Shown here one piece after another: positions 34,261 to 45,250 of a DNA stretch of 64,000 nt; the stretch's first letter is position 1, and each line of letters opens with the position of its first letter. The stretch lies in assembly GCF_026745355.1 (NCBI RefSeq), contig NC_079202.1:24768897-24832896 (forward strand), read 5' to 3'. Origin of the DNA: Beta vulgaris subsp. vulgaris (Eukaryota > Streptophyta > Magnoliopsida > Caryophyllales > Amaranthaceae). The notes beneath the pieces were generated by a model. That model was not told the origin of the DNA. It saw nothing but the letters and a program-made list of their open reading frames with translations, and made no database searches. The translations under genes were made by a program, and so were the position numbers.

Positions 34261-37200
34261 CCTGTTCTAGATTTTCGTCTCTTTTCTCTTATTTCTTCCT
34301 CTTGGACACACACTTTTCTCTACATAGTACTCTTCTAAACATCCATACAAAGTAGTACAAGCTTTGGTTCCAATCTTTGACCTTAAACTCATATAGAAAA
34401 CCTTGCGAAAGATCACATAAGTTGTGTAAGTTCAACAGATTACACCTCTTGTATTTAAGCTTAGTTTTTCATATCTATAAGCTTGTTGAAACTAATCTTT
34501 AGCATTTTATATATTCAGGGGGTTTAGGAGTAGTTAATAATTGGATTAAGATTTTCATTGAGTTAAGCATCCTTAATGAAGGTACACACTTAGTTTGATT
34601 TTAACCTAGTGATTTCCATACCTATAGTTAGGTGATTGTTTCTTTCTAGTATAAAGCATGTTTATGAAATGAATGTGTATTTTATTATGTGTATATTGAG
34701 TATGTAACATGGATATAGCATGCTAAGGTTCATTAGAGATGTTTTATTTGACCTAAACAACACTTATACACTAAGTAATATCGATTATGCTTCTTAATGG
34801 AATGTTTTGTGTACATGGACTTGTGGAGTGATTGTGATGATTGAGGTGGAGTTGTTATGTTATTGTTGTTGTGGAGTTGTTTTGGTGGTTGTGGTGAAGT
34901 TGTTGTGGAGTTGCTATTGTTGTTGTTGCTCTGTTGTAGTAGTGTTGTTGAGTTATTGTTGTTCTGTCATTGTGGTTGTGGTGGAGTTGCTAAAAGTTTT
35001 TGCTTATTGTTATTGTTGCGCCGTTTTATGTGTTGTTGTTGTTGTAGTTGTGATGGTTATGGGTAGATATTATTTGTTGTTGTCTGTTGTTGTGGTGATT
35101 TGTGTGGGTTTAGTTAAAATAGTTTACTAGTTTGGAAGATGAATTAGTTTGGATATGATTAAAAAGGTTACAATGATGTGTCCAGAGCTAGTATCATGTG
35201 GTTTATAGTTTAAGTATATTATCCAAAGTATTCAGTAGAACAATATGGTTCATCTTGTTATTATGATTCAAGAAGTTGGAGTGATAAATTTGGGAATATG
35301 ATTTACTTAGGTTTGTTATGAACATAGTAGGTGGTGGTTTCTGTTGTTGGTTGTGCTGTGTATTGTGGTTGTGTTTTCTGTTATTGGCTTAATGTTTTGT
35401 TATTGGTGTTGGTGTTATTGTTGGTGGGGAGGTGGTATTATTGTTGTTTGTGTTTGTTATTGTTGTTGTTGTACCGTTCTTATTGGATAGTTCTTGTTGA
35501 TGATGCGAGGGAAGTCATAATCTTAGAATTGGGAGACTGTTATAATTATTGTAGTTGGAGTTGATATGTATGAAGTCGAGTTATGAGTTATGGGAATGAC
35601 TTCGTTAATTTCTATTTACGGATTCAGTTTGATTAGCATAATGGTTGCGTTAGAAAGAAGATAATTAGAATAGTTAAGTTTGGTTATGATATTGATGTTA
35701 CTGATGAGGTGGTTGTTGGAGGATGGCTATGTAGACGTATATTGAAGATGATATGGGAAATCAAGTTATGATGATTGGAGGTTTGTATAATTGTTATAGT
35801 TGAGGTAACTTTGTTCAGCAAAATATATTTAAATGTTCCTGTGTGCGTTATATTGAATTTTAGATATCCTATATCGTTTGTAGTAATGGTCATGATTATA
35901 GATGCATCTCTATGAGTTAGTTGTGAATTGCTATTGGATTGTTATAAAAGTATCCTTTTGTTCAATTATTGGAATTGTTCGAAAATACTATGTTTCTTAA
36001 AATATGATTTGGTATGATGATGAGGAAATGATTCAGATATGAGTTAAGATCAGATAAGGCCGAATATGGTGTTATGTTATGAGTATTGAGGATTCAAGTA
36101 TGAATCATTAAATATCTTATATTATAAATATGAAAGTGAGACATGAACATGCACCCGAGTTAGGGCGGGTAGAGTCCCTAACTGTTGCCTTCCAGGAAGG
36201 GCGAATTCCTGGCGTTATAGGACATGTCCGGTTAAGTCTTGCAAGCAGAACAGTAAAAGGTGGGGTGACGACCCTCAACAGTTTGGAGACAGTTGGTACT
36301 GCATGGTACCCCTCTCCATTCACGTTCATGCCAAACGATTTGATTTTGTTTTTGTTATTATAACTATGTGTTAGATTTCAAAATACACCTAAACTTGTAT
36401 ATTCTATTACACAGTGTGTACTCAGTTTTGCTGATAGTTTTGTCATTTCTGTGGCCTGTCACTTGGTGGGTGGCAGAGTCAAACATTGTTGCAGGTTTGG
36501 TGTTGCGAGCTTAGAATTTTGAAGTGAAGCAAGATAAAGATGTCGTCGTAGCTTATGGATTGAGTTTGCATTTTAGATAGTCAATTAAGGAATAGTTTCT
36601 GATATATTTCGTTGTATACAATATTTGGGAATATTAGTCGAGATATTGGTGTAATTGAAGTCTTATATGGAAGGTCCAAGATCGTTTTCTAGGTTATGTT
36701 TCCGCTGCGAGTAAATATTTTATTCGAGGCTTATTAAGCGTTGATTGTGAATAGTGAATCTTAAGTGTATTTACCTAGCAGCTCAGGATTCGGGTTGTTA
36801 CATGGAAGGTATGGAAATTGTGTTGTTTTGTTGTTCAACATGTGCCGGTTATTATTAGTTGCTTATTTTGTTGTTCTACATTTACAGAAATTAGGGTTTG
36901 GTGTATGAAAAAGATGGGGGCTAGATTTGACAGAGCTGTTGACATGGAACCCACTGACCCCACTGACTATGCCACTAAGTTGTTGGAGGTCAGGGCTGAT
37001 GGAAGCAGGTTTTGCCATGTTGTGGAAGCTAGTGGAGGGGAGTTTGAGGTGCTGGATGATCATGTGCACTTCCCTATTAGACTAGAAACTAGGACATGTG
37101 GTTGTGGCAAATGGCAGGGCACTGGTATGCCCTGCAAATATGGTTTGAGGGTTATTTTTGACCAGAGGCTTAACTCACATGATTATGTCTCTGACTACTA

Positions 37201-37584
37201 CAAGGGGGCTGCATATAAAGAGACCTATGCAAGCCACATACACCCCATGCCTGACTTCTCTCAATGGCCTGAGTTTGAACTCCCTATAATTCACCTCCCC
37301 ATTCAAAAGATGTGCTGGAGGGCCTGCTAAACAGAGGAGGAGTGGTCCAAATGAGAAGAAAAAAAGGGAAGAGGGGCAGCACTATTAAGTGTGGCAAGTG
37401 CAAAGAAGTAGGCCACAATTCAAGGACATGCAAGGGAGGAGATACATAGAAGCAAAGAAAGGAATCTGGTGCATCAACATCCCAACCACAACCATCTCAT
37501 GGGAGCAAAAGAAAGGGTGCTGCTGGTCCATCAACTTCCAAGGGTGGAACAAAAAAACATAAGAAAGGCAAGGATGCAGTTTGA

Positions 37585-37795
37585 GTAATTAGGGGACTAA
37601 TCTTTATTTTGGTAACTTTTTTTTTGGGTACAAATTAGAATAAACAATATATTTTGGATGAAATATGGTAAAGTGCAAACAATATACTCATCTTTTTTGT
37701 AAAGTTACTTATAAGCTTAATTATTGGGATCGTTTTTGTAAAGCTACTAATATTATTGCATATTGAATGTTATTTGTTACAAATTTGGTGCTACA
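37585..37795. other. Space between the transposase and the opposing GRF ORF
   Basis: AT-rich 3' region shared by the two convergent genes; TTTATTTTGG and AATAAACAATAT-like polyadenylation signals are present. No ORF. Confidence 0.4.
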
Positions 37796-38164
37796 TTACG
37801 ATTCTTCCTTCATTTGTTCATTACAAAAATAAGTAACACAAACATAAATACGCCTATTTTTTATTGCTCCTTGCATCATTTTTTGTTGTTGTTTGATTCT
37901 CTTCTTGAGTAGCTTCATTTCCTCCTTCAAGTTCACATTACTTGCCTCGTCTTCCTCTTCTTGTCTCACATTGGAGTTATGGTCAATAATACCAACACAC
38001 CACCTAAAAGTGTTGCAATCATCGCAGTTGTAGTACAATCTTTGTGGATTCATTGAGCAATTCGAGCTTCGGATTGCGAATTTTTTCCTACATTTGCATG
38101 TTCTATTAGGAACTCTAATGTATGAGGATTCTAAGTAACTAGAAGTGTGAGATTGTGAGCTCAT
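37796..38164 (-). CDS. GRF-type zinc-finger protein with coiled coil, carried by the MULE
   Basis: An intact 122-codon ORF converges on the transposase gene, 211 bp away. Residues 22-55 (TCKCRKKFAIRS, then NPQRLYYNCDDCNTFRW) match the GRF zinc-finger pattern CxCG...NP.R.FY.C...C.FF.W; C23, C25, C47 and C50 are the likely ligands, though the usual Gly after the second Cys is Arg (R26). Residues about 68-100 are rich in Glu, Lys and Gln with heptad spacing, a likely coiled coil. GRF fingers bind nucleic acid in other proteins. In maize MuDR a second, convergent gene (mudrB) occupies this place; equivalence is inference. It is the only gene of the element without a stop or frame break. The start is the first ATG, after a stop-containing AT-rich leader. 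Confidence 0.75.
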   Translation of the reverse strand: MSSQSHTSSYLESSYIRVPNRTCKCRKKFAIRSSNCSMNPQRLYYNCDDCNTFRWCVGIIDHNSNVRQEEEDEASNVNLKEEMKLLKKRIKQQQKMMQGAIKNRRIYVCVTYFCNEQMKEES

Positions 38165-38454
38165 GAGTATTATTGGAGTTGGATTGAAAAACTATAATTT
38201 GGACGAGGAGGGAGCAAAATACCTGGAGTAGGACTGCTTTTTATAGCAATCTCAAGTATTGCAACGGTCAGAAAAAGTAATTCAGTTTAAAAAAAAAAAC
38301 TAGCCATTATCAAATTTTGAACATATTAATAAAACCTCAGGGGTATTTCGTGCATTAAAGATTAGGGTTGACGGTCCTCTGACGCCGTTCATCATTAATA
38401 GCATTTTGTACATTGTTTGCAAACATCAGGGGTACCTAGTGCATTAGTTTAAAG
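38165..38454 (-). promoter_or_regulatory. Upstream region of the GRF ORF, next to the right TIR
   Basis: Non-coding. On the minus strand CTATAAAAAGCAGTC (plus strand about 38228-38243) is a good TATA box roughly 65-75 bp before the ATG. The TIR-internal GACGGTCCTCTGACGCCG motif is at 38368-38386. The TIR probably serves as the promoter, as in MuDR; this is inference. Confidence 0.5.
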
Positions 38455-38509
38455 TTAGGGGTACCCCATGAATTTTGTCAAAGTACAGGGGTACCTGGTG
38501 AAAAAACCC
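38455..38509 (-). repeat. Right terminal inverted repeat of the MULE
   Basis: The reverse complement reads GGGTTTTTTCACCAGGTACC and continues with CCTGTACTTTGACAAAATTCATGGGGTACCCC. It matches 27148-27202. A further internal copy of GGGGTACCTAGTGCATTAG lies just inside (38429-38447). Confidence 0.9.
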
Positions 38510-40575
38510 AAAAAAAAAAAACTTGGACCAACAACAAATCTATTTTCAACTGGACCAAAAATCGAAATTTTAAAAAAAGTTGGATCCCAATTTATAGGTT
38601 CGCTCTTAGGCTTGTAAAATATCATAAACAAAACTGATACAATGATTGATGAAAATCAACCTTTTTATACATAAGAATACCGAAACCCAAGGTTTGACAG
38701 GGGTGGAATGACGACATTACAACCACTAGGCCAATTTTGATTTTCAAAAGTATAAGTAGTATGTATTTTGAACTTTGAAAGTGGATGTATTTTACGGGAT
38801 ACATAGTCATATATACATGCACACACAATATTTTTATTCCGTTGGAAAATTAATTTTATACTAATGATATTTTCTTAAAGGTACTAAATTATAAAATTAT
38901 AATTTTTTTTTATAAATATCTAGATATTTACCTGTACACAGTATCTCTCATGATTTTGGGGTTTAGTAGCTGAGCCTCTCAACAACAACATTGTGCATTC
39001 AAAACACATGTGGATGTTCTACATGGCATGAAGAGGTCTATCAAGATGATGTGTATTCAAGTTATTTTAATTTTACTAGTCTCAACATCAATATATTTAT
39101 GAATGTCTTGTTGTTAGAATGTTAATACTTATTAAAATAATCTATCAAAATCTGATGCAATATTTGGTGGAATGTTACCTTTAGTATTGTATTTCTACCA
39201 CTTGAAGTTGTGCATTAGACTATTCTGCTCCACGATAAGAAACTGACGATGGTCCTGCATGACTTTCCAAGCTAAGGAAAGTGTTGCGTGCTCCAGTCAA
39301 CGAAAATTTGGTTGTCATAGTTGAGAACTCAAGATTCTCCCACAAAAAGCTATTAGTTGTTTGTGAAGTTAGTTTTCCGCCCATTGACGCTCCTATACCA
39401 CCTCCTCCATCGCATGTTGTACCTCATCAGCAAAAATAGTAGTCTTCAAGGAAAGGAATACTATTACTTAGAAAAACTATCGCAATTAATAATATATACA
39501 CTAATAAATGTTGATATATTTTTTTATAAAAAGTACATAAAAATAAAGTAAGTTTTAATTTTATATTAAAAATATATATACAGTGAGTATGCGACGAAAA
39601 GTCATTACTTCAGAAAAAAAAAACTTAGACCAACAATTGGTCTATTTTCGGCTGCACCAAAGATCGAAATTTTAATAAATTTGGATCCAATTAGGACCCC
39701 AATTTAAAGGTTCGCTCTTAGGCTTGTAAAATATCATAAGCTAAACTGATACAATGGCTGGTGAAAATCAAGTTTTTTTACACATAAGAACACCGAAACC
39801 CAAAGTTTGACAGGGGTGGAAGGACGACCTTACAATCACTAGGTCAACTTTCGTTTTCATCAGTATAAGTAGTATGTATTTCGAACTTTGAATGTGGATG
39901 TACTTCAAACACGATATTTTTATTCCGTTGGAAAATTAATTCTATACTTATGATATTTTCTTAAAGGTACTAAATTATAAAATTAAATGTTTTTTATATA
40001 AATATCTAAGTACTTACCTGTACACAGTATCCCTCATGACTTTGTGGATTTAGTAGCTGAGCCTCTCAACAACAACATCGTGCATTCAAAACACAGGTGG
40101 ATAATCTACATGGGATGAAGAAGTCCATCAAGATTAGGTGTATTCAGGTTATTTTAATTTTACTAGTCTCAACATCAATCTATTTATCAAAGTCTTGTCG
40201 TTAGAATGTTAATACTTATTGGAGTGATATTTGGTGATATCATAGGGTTCAACGGTAAATTTGACTACATATGTGATGGGGTGGAATGTTACCTTTAGTA
40301 TTCTATTTGTACCACTTGAAGCTGCGCATTAGACTATTTTGCTCCACGATAAGAAACTGATGGATGATCCTTCACGACTTTCCAAGGTAAGGAAAGTGTT
40401 GTGCGCTCCAGTCAACGAAAATTTTGTTGTCACAGTTGAAAAATAAAGATTCTTCACCAAAAAGCTAGTAATGGTTTGTGAAGTTAGTTTTCCGCCCATT
40501 GACGCTTCTGTACCACCCCCACCACCAGATGTTGTACCTCATCAGCAAGAGTAGTAGTCTTCAAGGAATGGAATC
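38510..40575 (+). repeat. Tandem array: end of monomer 7, monomer 8, truncated monomer 9
   Basis: The repeat resumes at AAAAACTTGGACCAACAAC after the MULE. Anchors are at 38631 and 39743 (1112 bp apart). Monomer 9 stops at about 40575, after GTAGTAGTCTTCAAGGAATGG, roughly 830 bp into its length. The minus-strand CACTA remains begin beyond a 670-bp unique stretch. Confidence 0.9.
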
Positions 40576-41248
40576 CTAAAGCTAGATTACTTATTGTTTT
40601 CTCAGAGAAAGAAACAAATCGTATTTAGATTTTTTTTTCATTGTTTGTATTGAATCAGTCATTGTCCTTGAGCAATATTTGACCTAACTAGTACTCCAAT
40701 TAGGCTAGCTGTTGGTTGCCATATGTTAGCATTTCAATGGATTGTTTGAATTTGGTGCTTTTGCATATAAAAAAAACTCAAGCTATCGTTATATATGTGA
40801 ACTCTACTTTTACACACAAGGGAACATTAGATCAGTACGCCTAATCAAGCTCTGAAAACGATTTCTAAAAACTTTTAAGTCTGCCACTAACACTTATTAC
40901 AATCTCCAAATAACATGAAGTAGCATATTAAATTTATGATAAGTACATTATATTAGAGTCTTAGACTAATACTCATTTCCTTATTAGTCTAGGACTAATA
41001 TAATATACATTCCATAACTCTAATATAGCATTCATTTAATCACCATTTATAAACGAGCTTTGCTTTGTTGTATATGTATGATTTTGCGAAGTACATAAAA
41101 AGAGCCAATCCTAAGGCACTATAACCAGCAAGCAACCAATAGAAGTAATTAAGATGAGCCCGATTCAAGTTATTCGAAAACCAACTCTCCCCCCCCCCCT
41201 CTACTGGTTGCTTTGTTGATCACTGTAAATAGATACACTTACTCGTTC
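40576..41248. other. Non-coding junction stretch with a hairpin
   Basis: AT-rich without genes. An imperfect palindrome sits at 40946-41010: GTACATTATATTAGAGTCTTAGACTAATA on the left arm against TATTAGTCTAGGACTAATATAATATAC on the right, with a 10-base loop. This may be a small foldback element or part of the CACTA 3' end. AACTAGTACTCC at 40687-40698 is weakly like a CACTA terminus, but no GCGTCGCA subterminal repeats are nearby. A run of about ten C lies at 41190-41199. Confidence 0.4.
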
Positions 41249-44200
41249 GTTGCTGCCTCTTCGATGACTCGTATAAAGTATTGCGCATAAAGTACTTTGT
41301 GGTCGTTGATCTCAGTTATGGAGTATGGATCAAGACTTGGTGGAAAAGCCTAGAAATATATTAAATTAGTTAATATACTTTAAAATTTTATAAGTATAAA
41401 TAAAAAATTTACATCATACATATACCTCATACAAATTATTTGAATCATAGTGGAAGCGGATGATTTGAAGCATTTATCTCATCACGAAAATAACCGTGTT
41501 CATCTCCTCCCGATTATTGAGCACACTACACGAAATTAAGATATATATTAGAATTGGAAAAAAAAATCTTAAATAGAATTATAAAATGTGTATCAAATAC
41601 AAAACCATAAGAGATTTACCCACATAGTTATCCAAGACAATTTAGTTCCTTTATTGGATCCTTCAAGATGCGTGAATTTTGTATATGCACTAAGTACAAA
41701 ATTTTGCATCAATTAATTACTATAAAGATTTATAAATTATTTAAAATATCATAAAATGCATGTAAACTTATTAACATGTATAGCAAATATGAACTTATGT
41801 ATTCAGTGGTATCTTGATAGATAAGGATCTATCTCTGGAGCGAATCAAATATATATACCCGCTTTCTTAGATAAACATATGACAAGAAGAATCCAATGCT
41901 CCCTAAGGCAAGAAGCAAAATGTGATGTTCATATATATAACCACAAGTTCATAAAGATAAAACAAAGTAAAGATTGGTTTAACTAACATACTTATGAATA
42001 TACGGATATAGGATGTAACACATATGTCGATTCGCTTTCATTGAACTTGCGATGTAGTTAATCACGACATCTCGTTGATTGTGTATCATGGTCGTTGAAA
42101 TCATAATTGGACACATGAAACCAATATTATTATCTCCATGCTCCTCAATCTCCTCTGCCAAGTACCTAAACTCCAAATACTTAAAGTTAGGAGAAACAAT
42201 GAAGTTTAATATCAATGTTTATTAGTTTAAAGTTTGAGAAATATCACATCATAGATACTTGGAAAATGGATACATTAAGCCATGCTCCCGTGAGAAGTTG
42301 AAAAACATCTTCTCGCGAGAGAATAATCATCTGATCTCTATCATAGTCGAAGACGGTACCCTTCATAACTTGCATACTAAAAGGCTGATCTGAGGGTTGG
42401 TTGCAAAATATTCGGTGCATATCCTTGACAATATCACCCATATCATCCAGTGATAAGTCAATAAAAGGATCTACGTGCTTATGTGCAGACTCATCGGTGC
42501 AAGGATCACTATCAATTTTTTTTTCTTCTTCTTCATTGCACCATCTTTCGGTATATGTTTCTAATTCAATTCGACTTCTTTTTAATCCATATTATATATG
42601 TATATAGACTAAATCATATATAAATCAAGATTACTTAGTATACAAAATAAATATAACTTGGTATATATAAATCAAGATTTCTTAGTACATACATCTAGAT
42701 TTCTTAGAATACAAATCAAAATATTAAACATAAGTTACCTGATTATCTGAGACTAAAAATACTAACTTTTTTGGCCATTCTATGAATGAACCCTCAACTT
42801 GACTGAGTTTCATGATGTATGGAGTAGGTAGTGAAACTAGAGCATCTGCGTAGTCCGGTAAAAAAAATCATCAACACTCACTTTCACGACCGTAGGATGA
42901 GATGATGACTCCTTTTGTGGATGAACGCTACCCTCATCTACAATGAGCGGTCCCGAGATATCCGCTAATGCCAAACGACATGGAACTGGCCTCTTAACAT
43001 CCAATGAGAACACAATGTCATTAATTAAGTGTTTAAGAAGCATAATATCATAATCTTAGAAGATATAAAATAAATATATACTTGTAAGCTTACAAATGGA
43101 TGATTGCCCCCCAAATGACAACTACTAGGAGCACCTAGAGTGTAGGGACTTCAGACCAGTGCATCTTCCCTTGTTTGATTTGGTACTTGAAGACCTAATT
43201 GAGCCGCAAAAGCCATGAACCTTTCTTAAACTAATGCATCTATCTTCGAGTTAATCTCTTCCATCGTCTGTTCTCTAACTCTTCGGTTCACTCTAACCTC
43301 AAACTCCTGCATCTCCTAATCATCCATGCCCCTACCCTCTCGAGTAGTAATACTCCGATTAGGATCTCCTCAAATAGATCTAATCCCAATGCTACGCCCA
43401 GCTGTAAACACACGCCTAGGACGGTCTTTCCTCTATAGAGCACGTGATAAAGCATCATTTATCCGATCTGGAACTAACTCTCCTTCCTTTTCATTCCTTT
43501 TCCAATCATAATGCGCCCAACTAAATCATATGATTAGTAGAATACGAGTAATTAAACAAGAAAATATCATAAAATTTAAAGAATGCTTACAATGGACTCT
43601 TTTATCTTTTGTGTTTCTTCATTAGGGAAGAAAATATATCCTTCCTTATCTTTTTGGGATCTCACGAGAAGGCATGGCAGTTCGATCCTTCAATGAGGAA
43701 ATCATTAATGATGTAGAGGATTCAACAGATGATGATGTAGAGGATGAAGGGATATACACTTTTCGTTTCCAAACGGGAATCATCTCCGCATATGACTTTT
43801 GACCCAAAAAATGAGGATGCTTGCTGACAGCATGAGACTTTCTTGCTCTTTCACTTTTAGCCTAATATATAAAAAAGTAACTAATCAATATTCACAAAAA
43901 AAATCATTATATAATTTCATATGATTGTAACATACATATTATATACCTTAAACTGCTTAGAGCAACACTTTGTCATAAATTGGTCCCAGATCTCTTGCAT
44001 GATGAAAGGATAGAGCACGTACGGTTGCGTATCATTGTTAGGCCCCTTCCAGGTTTTTGTGATCCATCTACTCACCAATCTTGACTTGAAATCTCTCCAC
44101 CGCTTATCACAAGTAGTCAAGACATCTCGTTTCTTCCTCACATCCTCTTGTGTTCCAAACTCTCTCTGCAATATACAAAATGTACCAATAATATACGATT

Positions 44201-44530
44201 AGTATAATAAACATGATCCTGATTATATTAAAAGAATAGTTTTAAAATACATATGCTACTTACTTTAACATCTTCTCATAAAGTCTTTTTTATGCCTTCT
44301 GGAACATCATCCCAACTCTCCTCCATCATGCGTATCAATTCATCCCACTAAAGAACTCTTTGGACCCCGAGTTTGGAACATAGCCCTTTTGTAGGACCTC
44401 TTGGCTTGCTCAGTTTTTTCTTCCTAGCAGCTTCATCAATAATCTGGGGCTCAGAACATGGTTGTTGATCATCATCGGATGCATCATACATTATCTCATC
44501 TTCCATCACTACACCTGAAACCAAATACAA
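41249..44530 (-). pseudogene. CACTA second ORF (Transposase_24-like and Ulp1-like parts), decayed
   Basis: Reading from the right: 44530-44280 has an acidic start and LSKPRGPTKG; 44171-43917 has DKRWRDFKSRLVSRW, and 43860-43790 has AKSERARKSHAVSKHPHFLG, both as in the Transposase_24 family of En/Spm elements. 43043-42780 includes CRLALADISGPLIVDEG and FIEWPKKLVFLV. 42441-42244 and 42215-41979 lead into NIGFMCPIMISTTMI and a Ulp1-like (C48) protease region. There EHWILLVICLSKK (41910-41870) holds the catalytic His, while the site expected to read CGYF reads HGYF (near 41500) followed by a frameshift, so the catalytic Cys is gone. The closing part is near 41340-41249. Introns separate many segments. 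Stops and frame changes are frequent. Confidence 0.75.
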
Positions 44531-44715
44531 GTACCAACCAAAGACATGTTTGATTCATCAATGAAGTACTACAAAATTCTTTTAGCAAAGCACAAAGTAT
44601 ATAATTAAACGGTATAAACAATATTAGTTGCAATAATATTACATAAGTTGCCTATTAATCAGAAACGTAAAACCCCTCATTATGGTCTCGACGAATGTAA
44701 TTTGTGTCAAGATCT
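44531..44715 (-). other. CACTA intron or inter-ORF sequence up to the solo LTR
   Basis: No ORF supported. It ends with the target site GATCT (44711-44715) duplicated at 46891-46895 by the LTR insertion. Confidence 0.5.
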
Positions 44716-45155
44716 TGTAACACCCCCGCCGACCCAAACCCTTCTTCATTTAATAAAAAATCGAAATGGGGAGAAATTCACGAGGGTTCGACACGATAGG
44801 CGCTCTACCGCCGCACTTATCTCCTTGGAAAAAAATGCAAGGCTAGAATAAAACATACTAAACTCAAATTAATTATTCCTTACAACTAAGTCAGCTGTTC
44901 ATGAAATATTACTAATTACTTAAGTGTATCAGAGTTCCAGCGAAAGCTAAATCATAAGCTAAGTGGATGATAACTCTAAATGATCTCCCTTTTGTTCCCC
45001 CGTCGATCAACCACCTGCACAAATACATAGAAAAGAAACAAGAGAGACAAGCTCCCAAAAATCTTGGAAAACTGAGTAATTCCCACTCCATCCCGTAAAA
45101 TACTTAAGTTGAAAATACTTTGTAGAATAGTAGGTTAATAGGTTAAGAAATCATA

Positions 45156-45250
<95 letters not shown>

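Larger units (their letters stand above)
33490..36802. mobile_element. 3.3-kb solo LTR
   Basis: Ends are TGTAATAGCC and CGGGTTGTTACA, flanked by the 5-bp duplication TGGAA (33485-33489 and 36803-36807). No internal gag-pol, primer site or polypurine tract is found, so the internal part was lost, usually by recombination between the two LTRs. A 38-39-bp tandem repeat (GTGGATAAGCATTATCATTC type) opens it (33530-33790), a TATAAAAG box lies at 34253-34260, and GTT/TTG-rich simple sequence fills 34840-35060 and 35330-35480. The length suggests a Ty3/gypsy LTR; lineage unassigned. It sits at the last codon of a MULE exon. Confidence 0.9.
29461..37584 (+). pseudogene. mudrA-like MULE transposase gene, interrupted
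   Basis: The pieces in order are as follows. The N-terminal region runs 29494-30255, with a TAG at 29653-29655 and then a Lys/Glu helix and a Pro-rich run. An acidic stretch covers about 30480-30740. The MuDR DNA-binding domain is at 30750-31101 (CEWRIHASKLMDG). The MULE core is at 32592-33043 (WFDGTHLSG, then FISDR), with an intron 33044-33142 (GT...AG). The core continues at 33143-33489 (CCQHLYSNCKN, NFVESFNAC), then an intron 36809-36887, then 36888-37584 with a SWIM zinc finger (CGCGKWQGTGMPCKY) and a CCHC knuckle (CGKCKEVGHNSRTC). The first Asp (WFDGTH), the Asp in SDR and the Glu in NFVESF are the candidate catalytic acids. Stops near 29653, 30253, 33150 and 37443 plus frame changes show decay. 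It would have bound the TIRs and moved the element. Confidence 0.92.
27148..38509 (+). mobile_element. MuDR-like (MULE) DNA transposon, about 11.4 kb with nested insertions
   Basis: Ends of about 55 bp are inverted repeats. The array is interrupted within its A-run (CTTAAAAAAAA on the left, AAAAAAAAAAAACTTGG on the right), so the expected 9-bp duplication would be all A and cannot be proved. It contains a mudrA-like transposase gene on the plus strand and an opposing GRF zinc-finger ORF near the right end. Removing the LINE, the CACTA element and the solo LTR leaves about 4.9 kb, a normal size for an autonomous MULE. Confidence 0.9.

Noticed and set aside
34807..35130. A 107-codon open frame, rich in Cys and Val, looking like a membrane protein
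   Set aside because: It is produced by GTT/TGT-rich simple sequence within the solo LTR; several frames are open there at once.
40687..40698. AACTAGTACTCC as the left CACTA terminus
   Set aside because: The first base is wrong and there are no subterminal GCGTCGCA motifs next to it; chance similarity is more likely.
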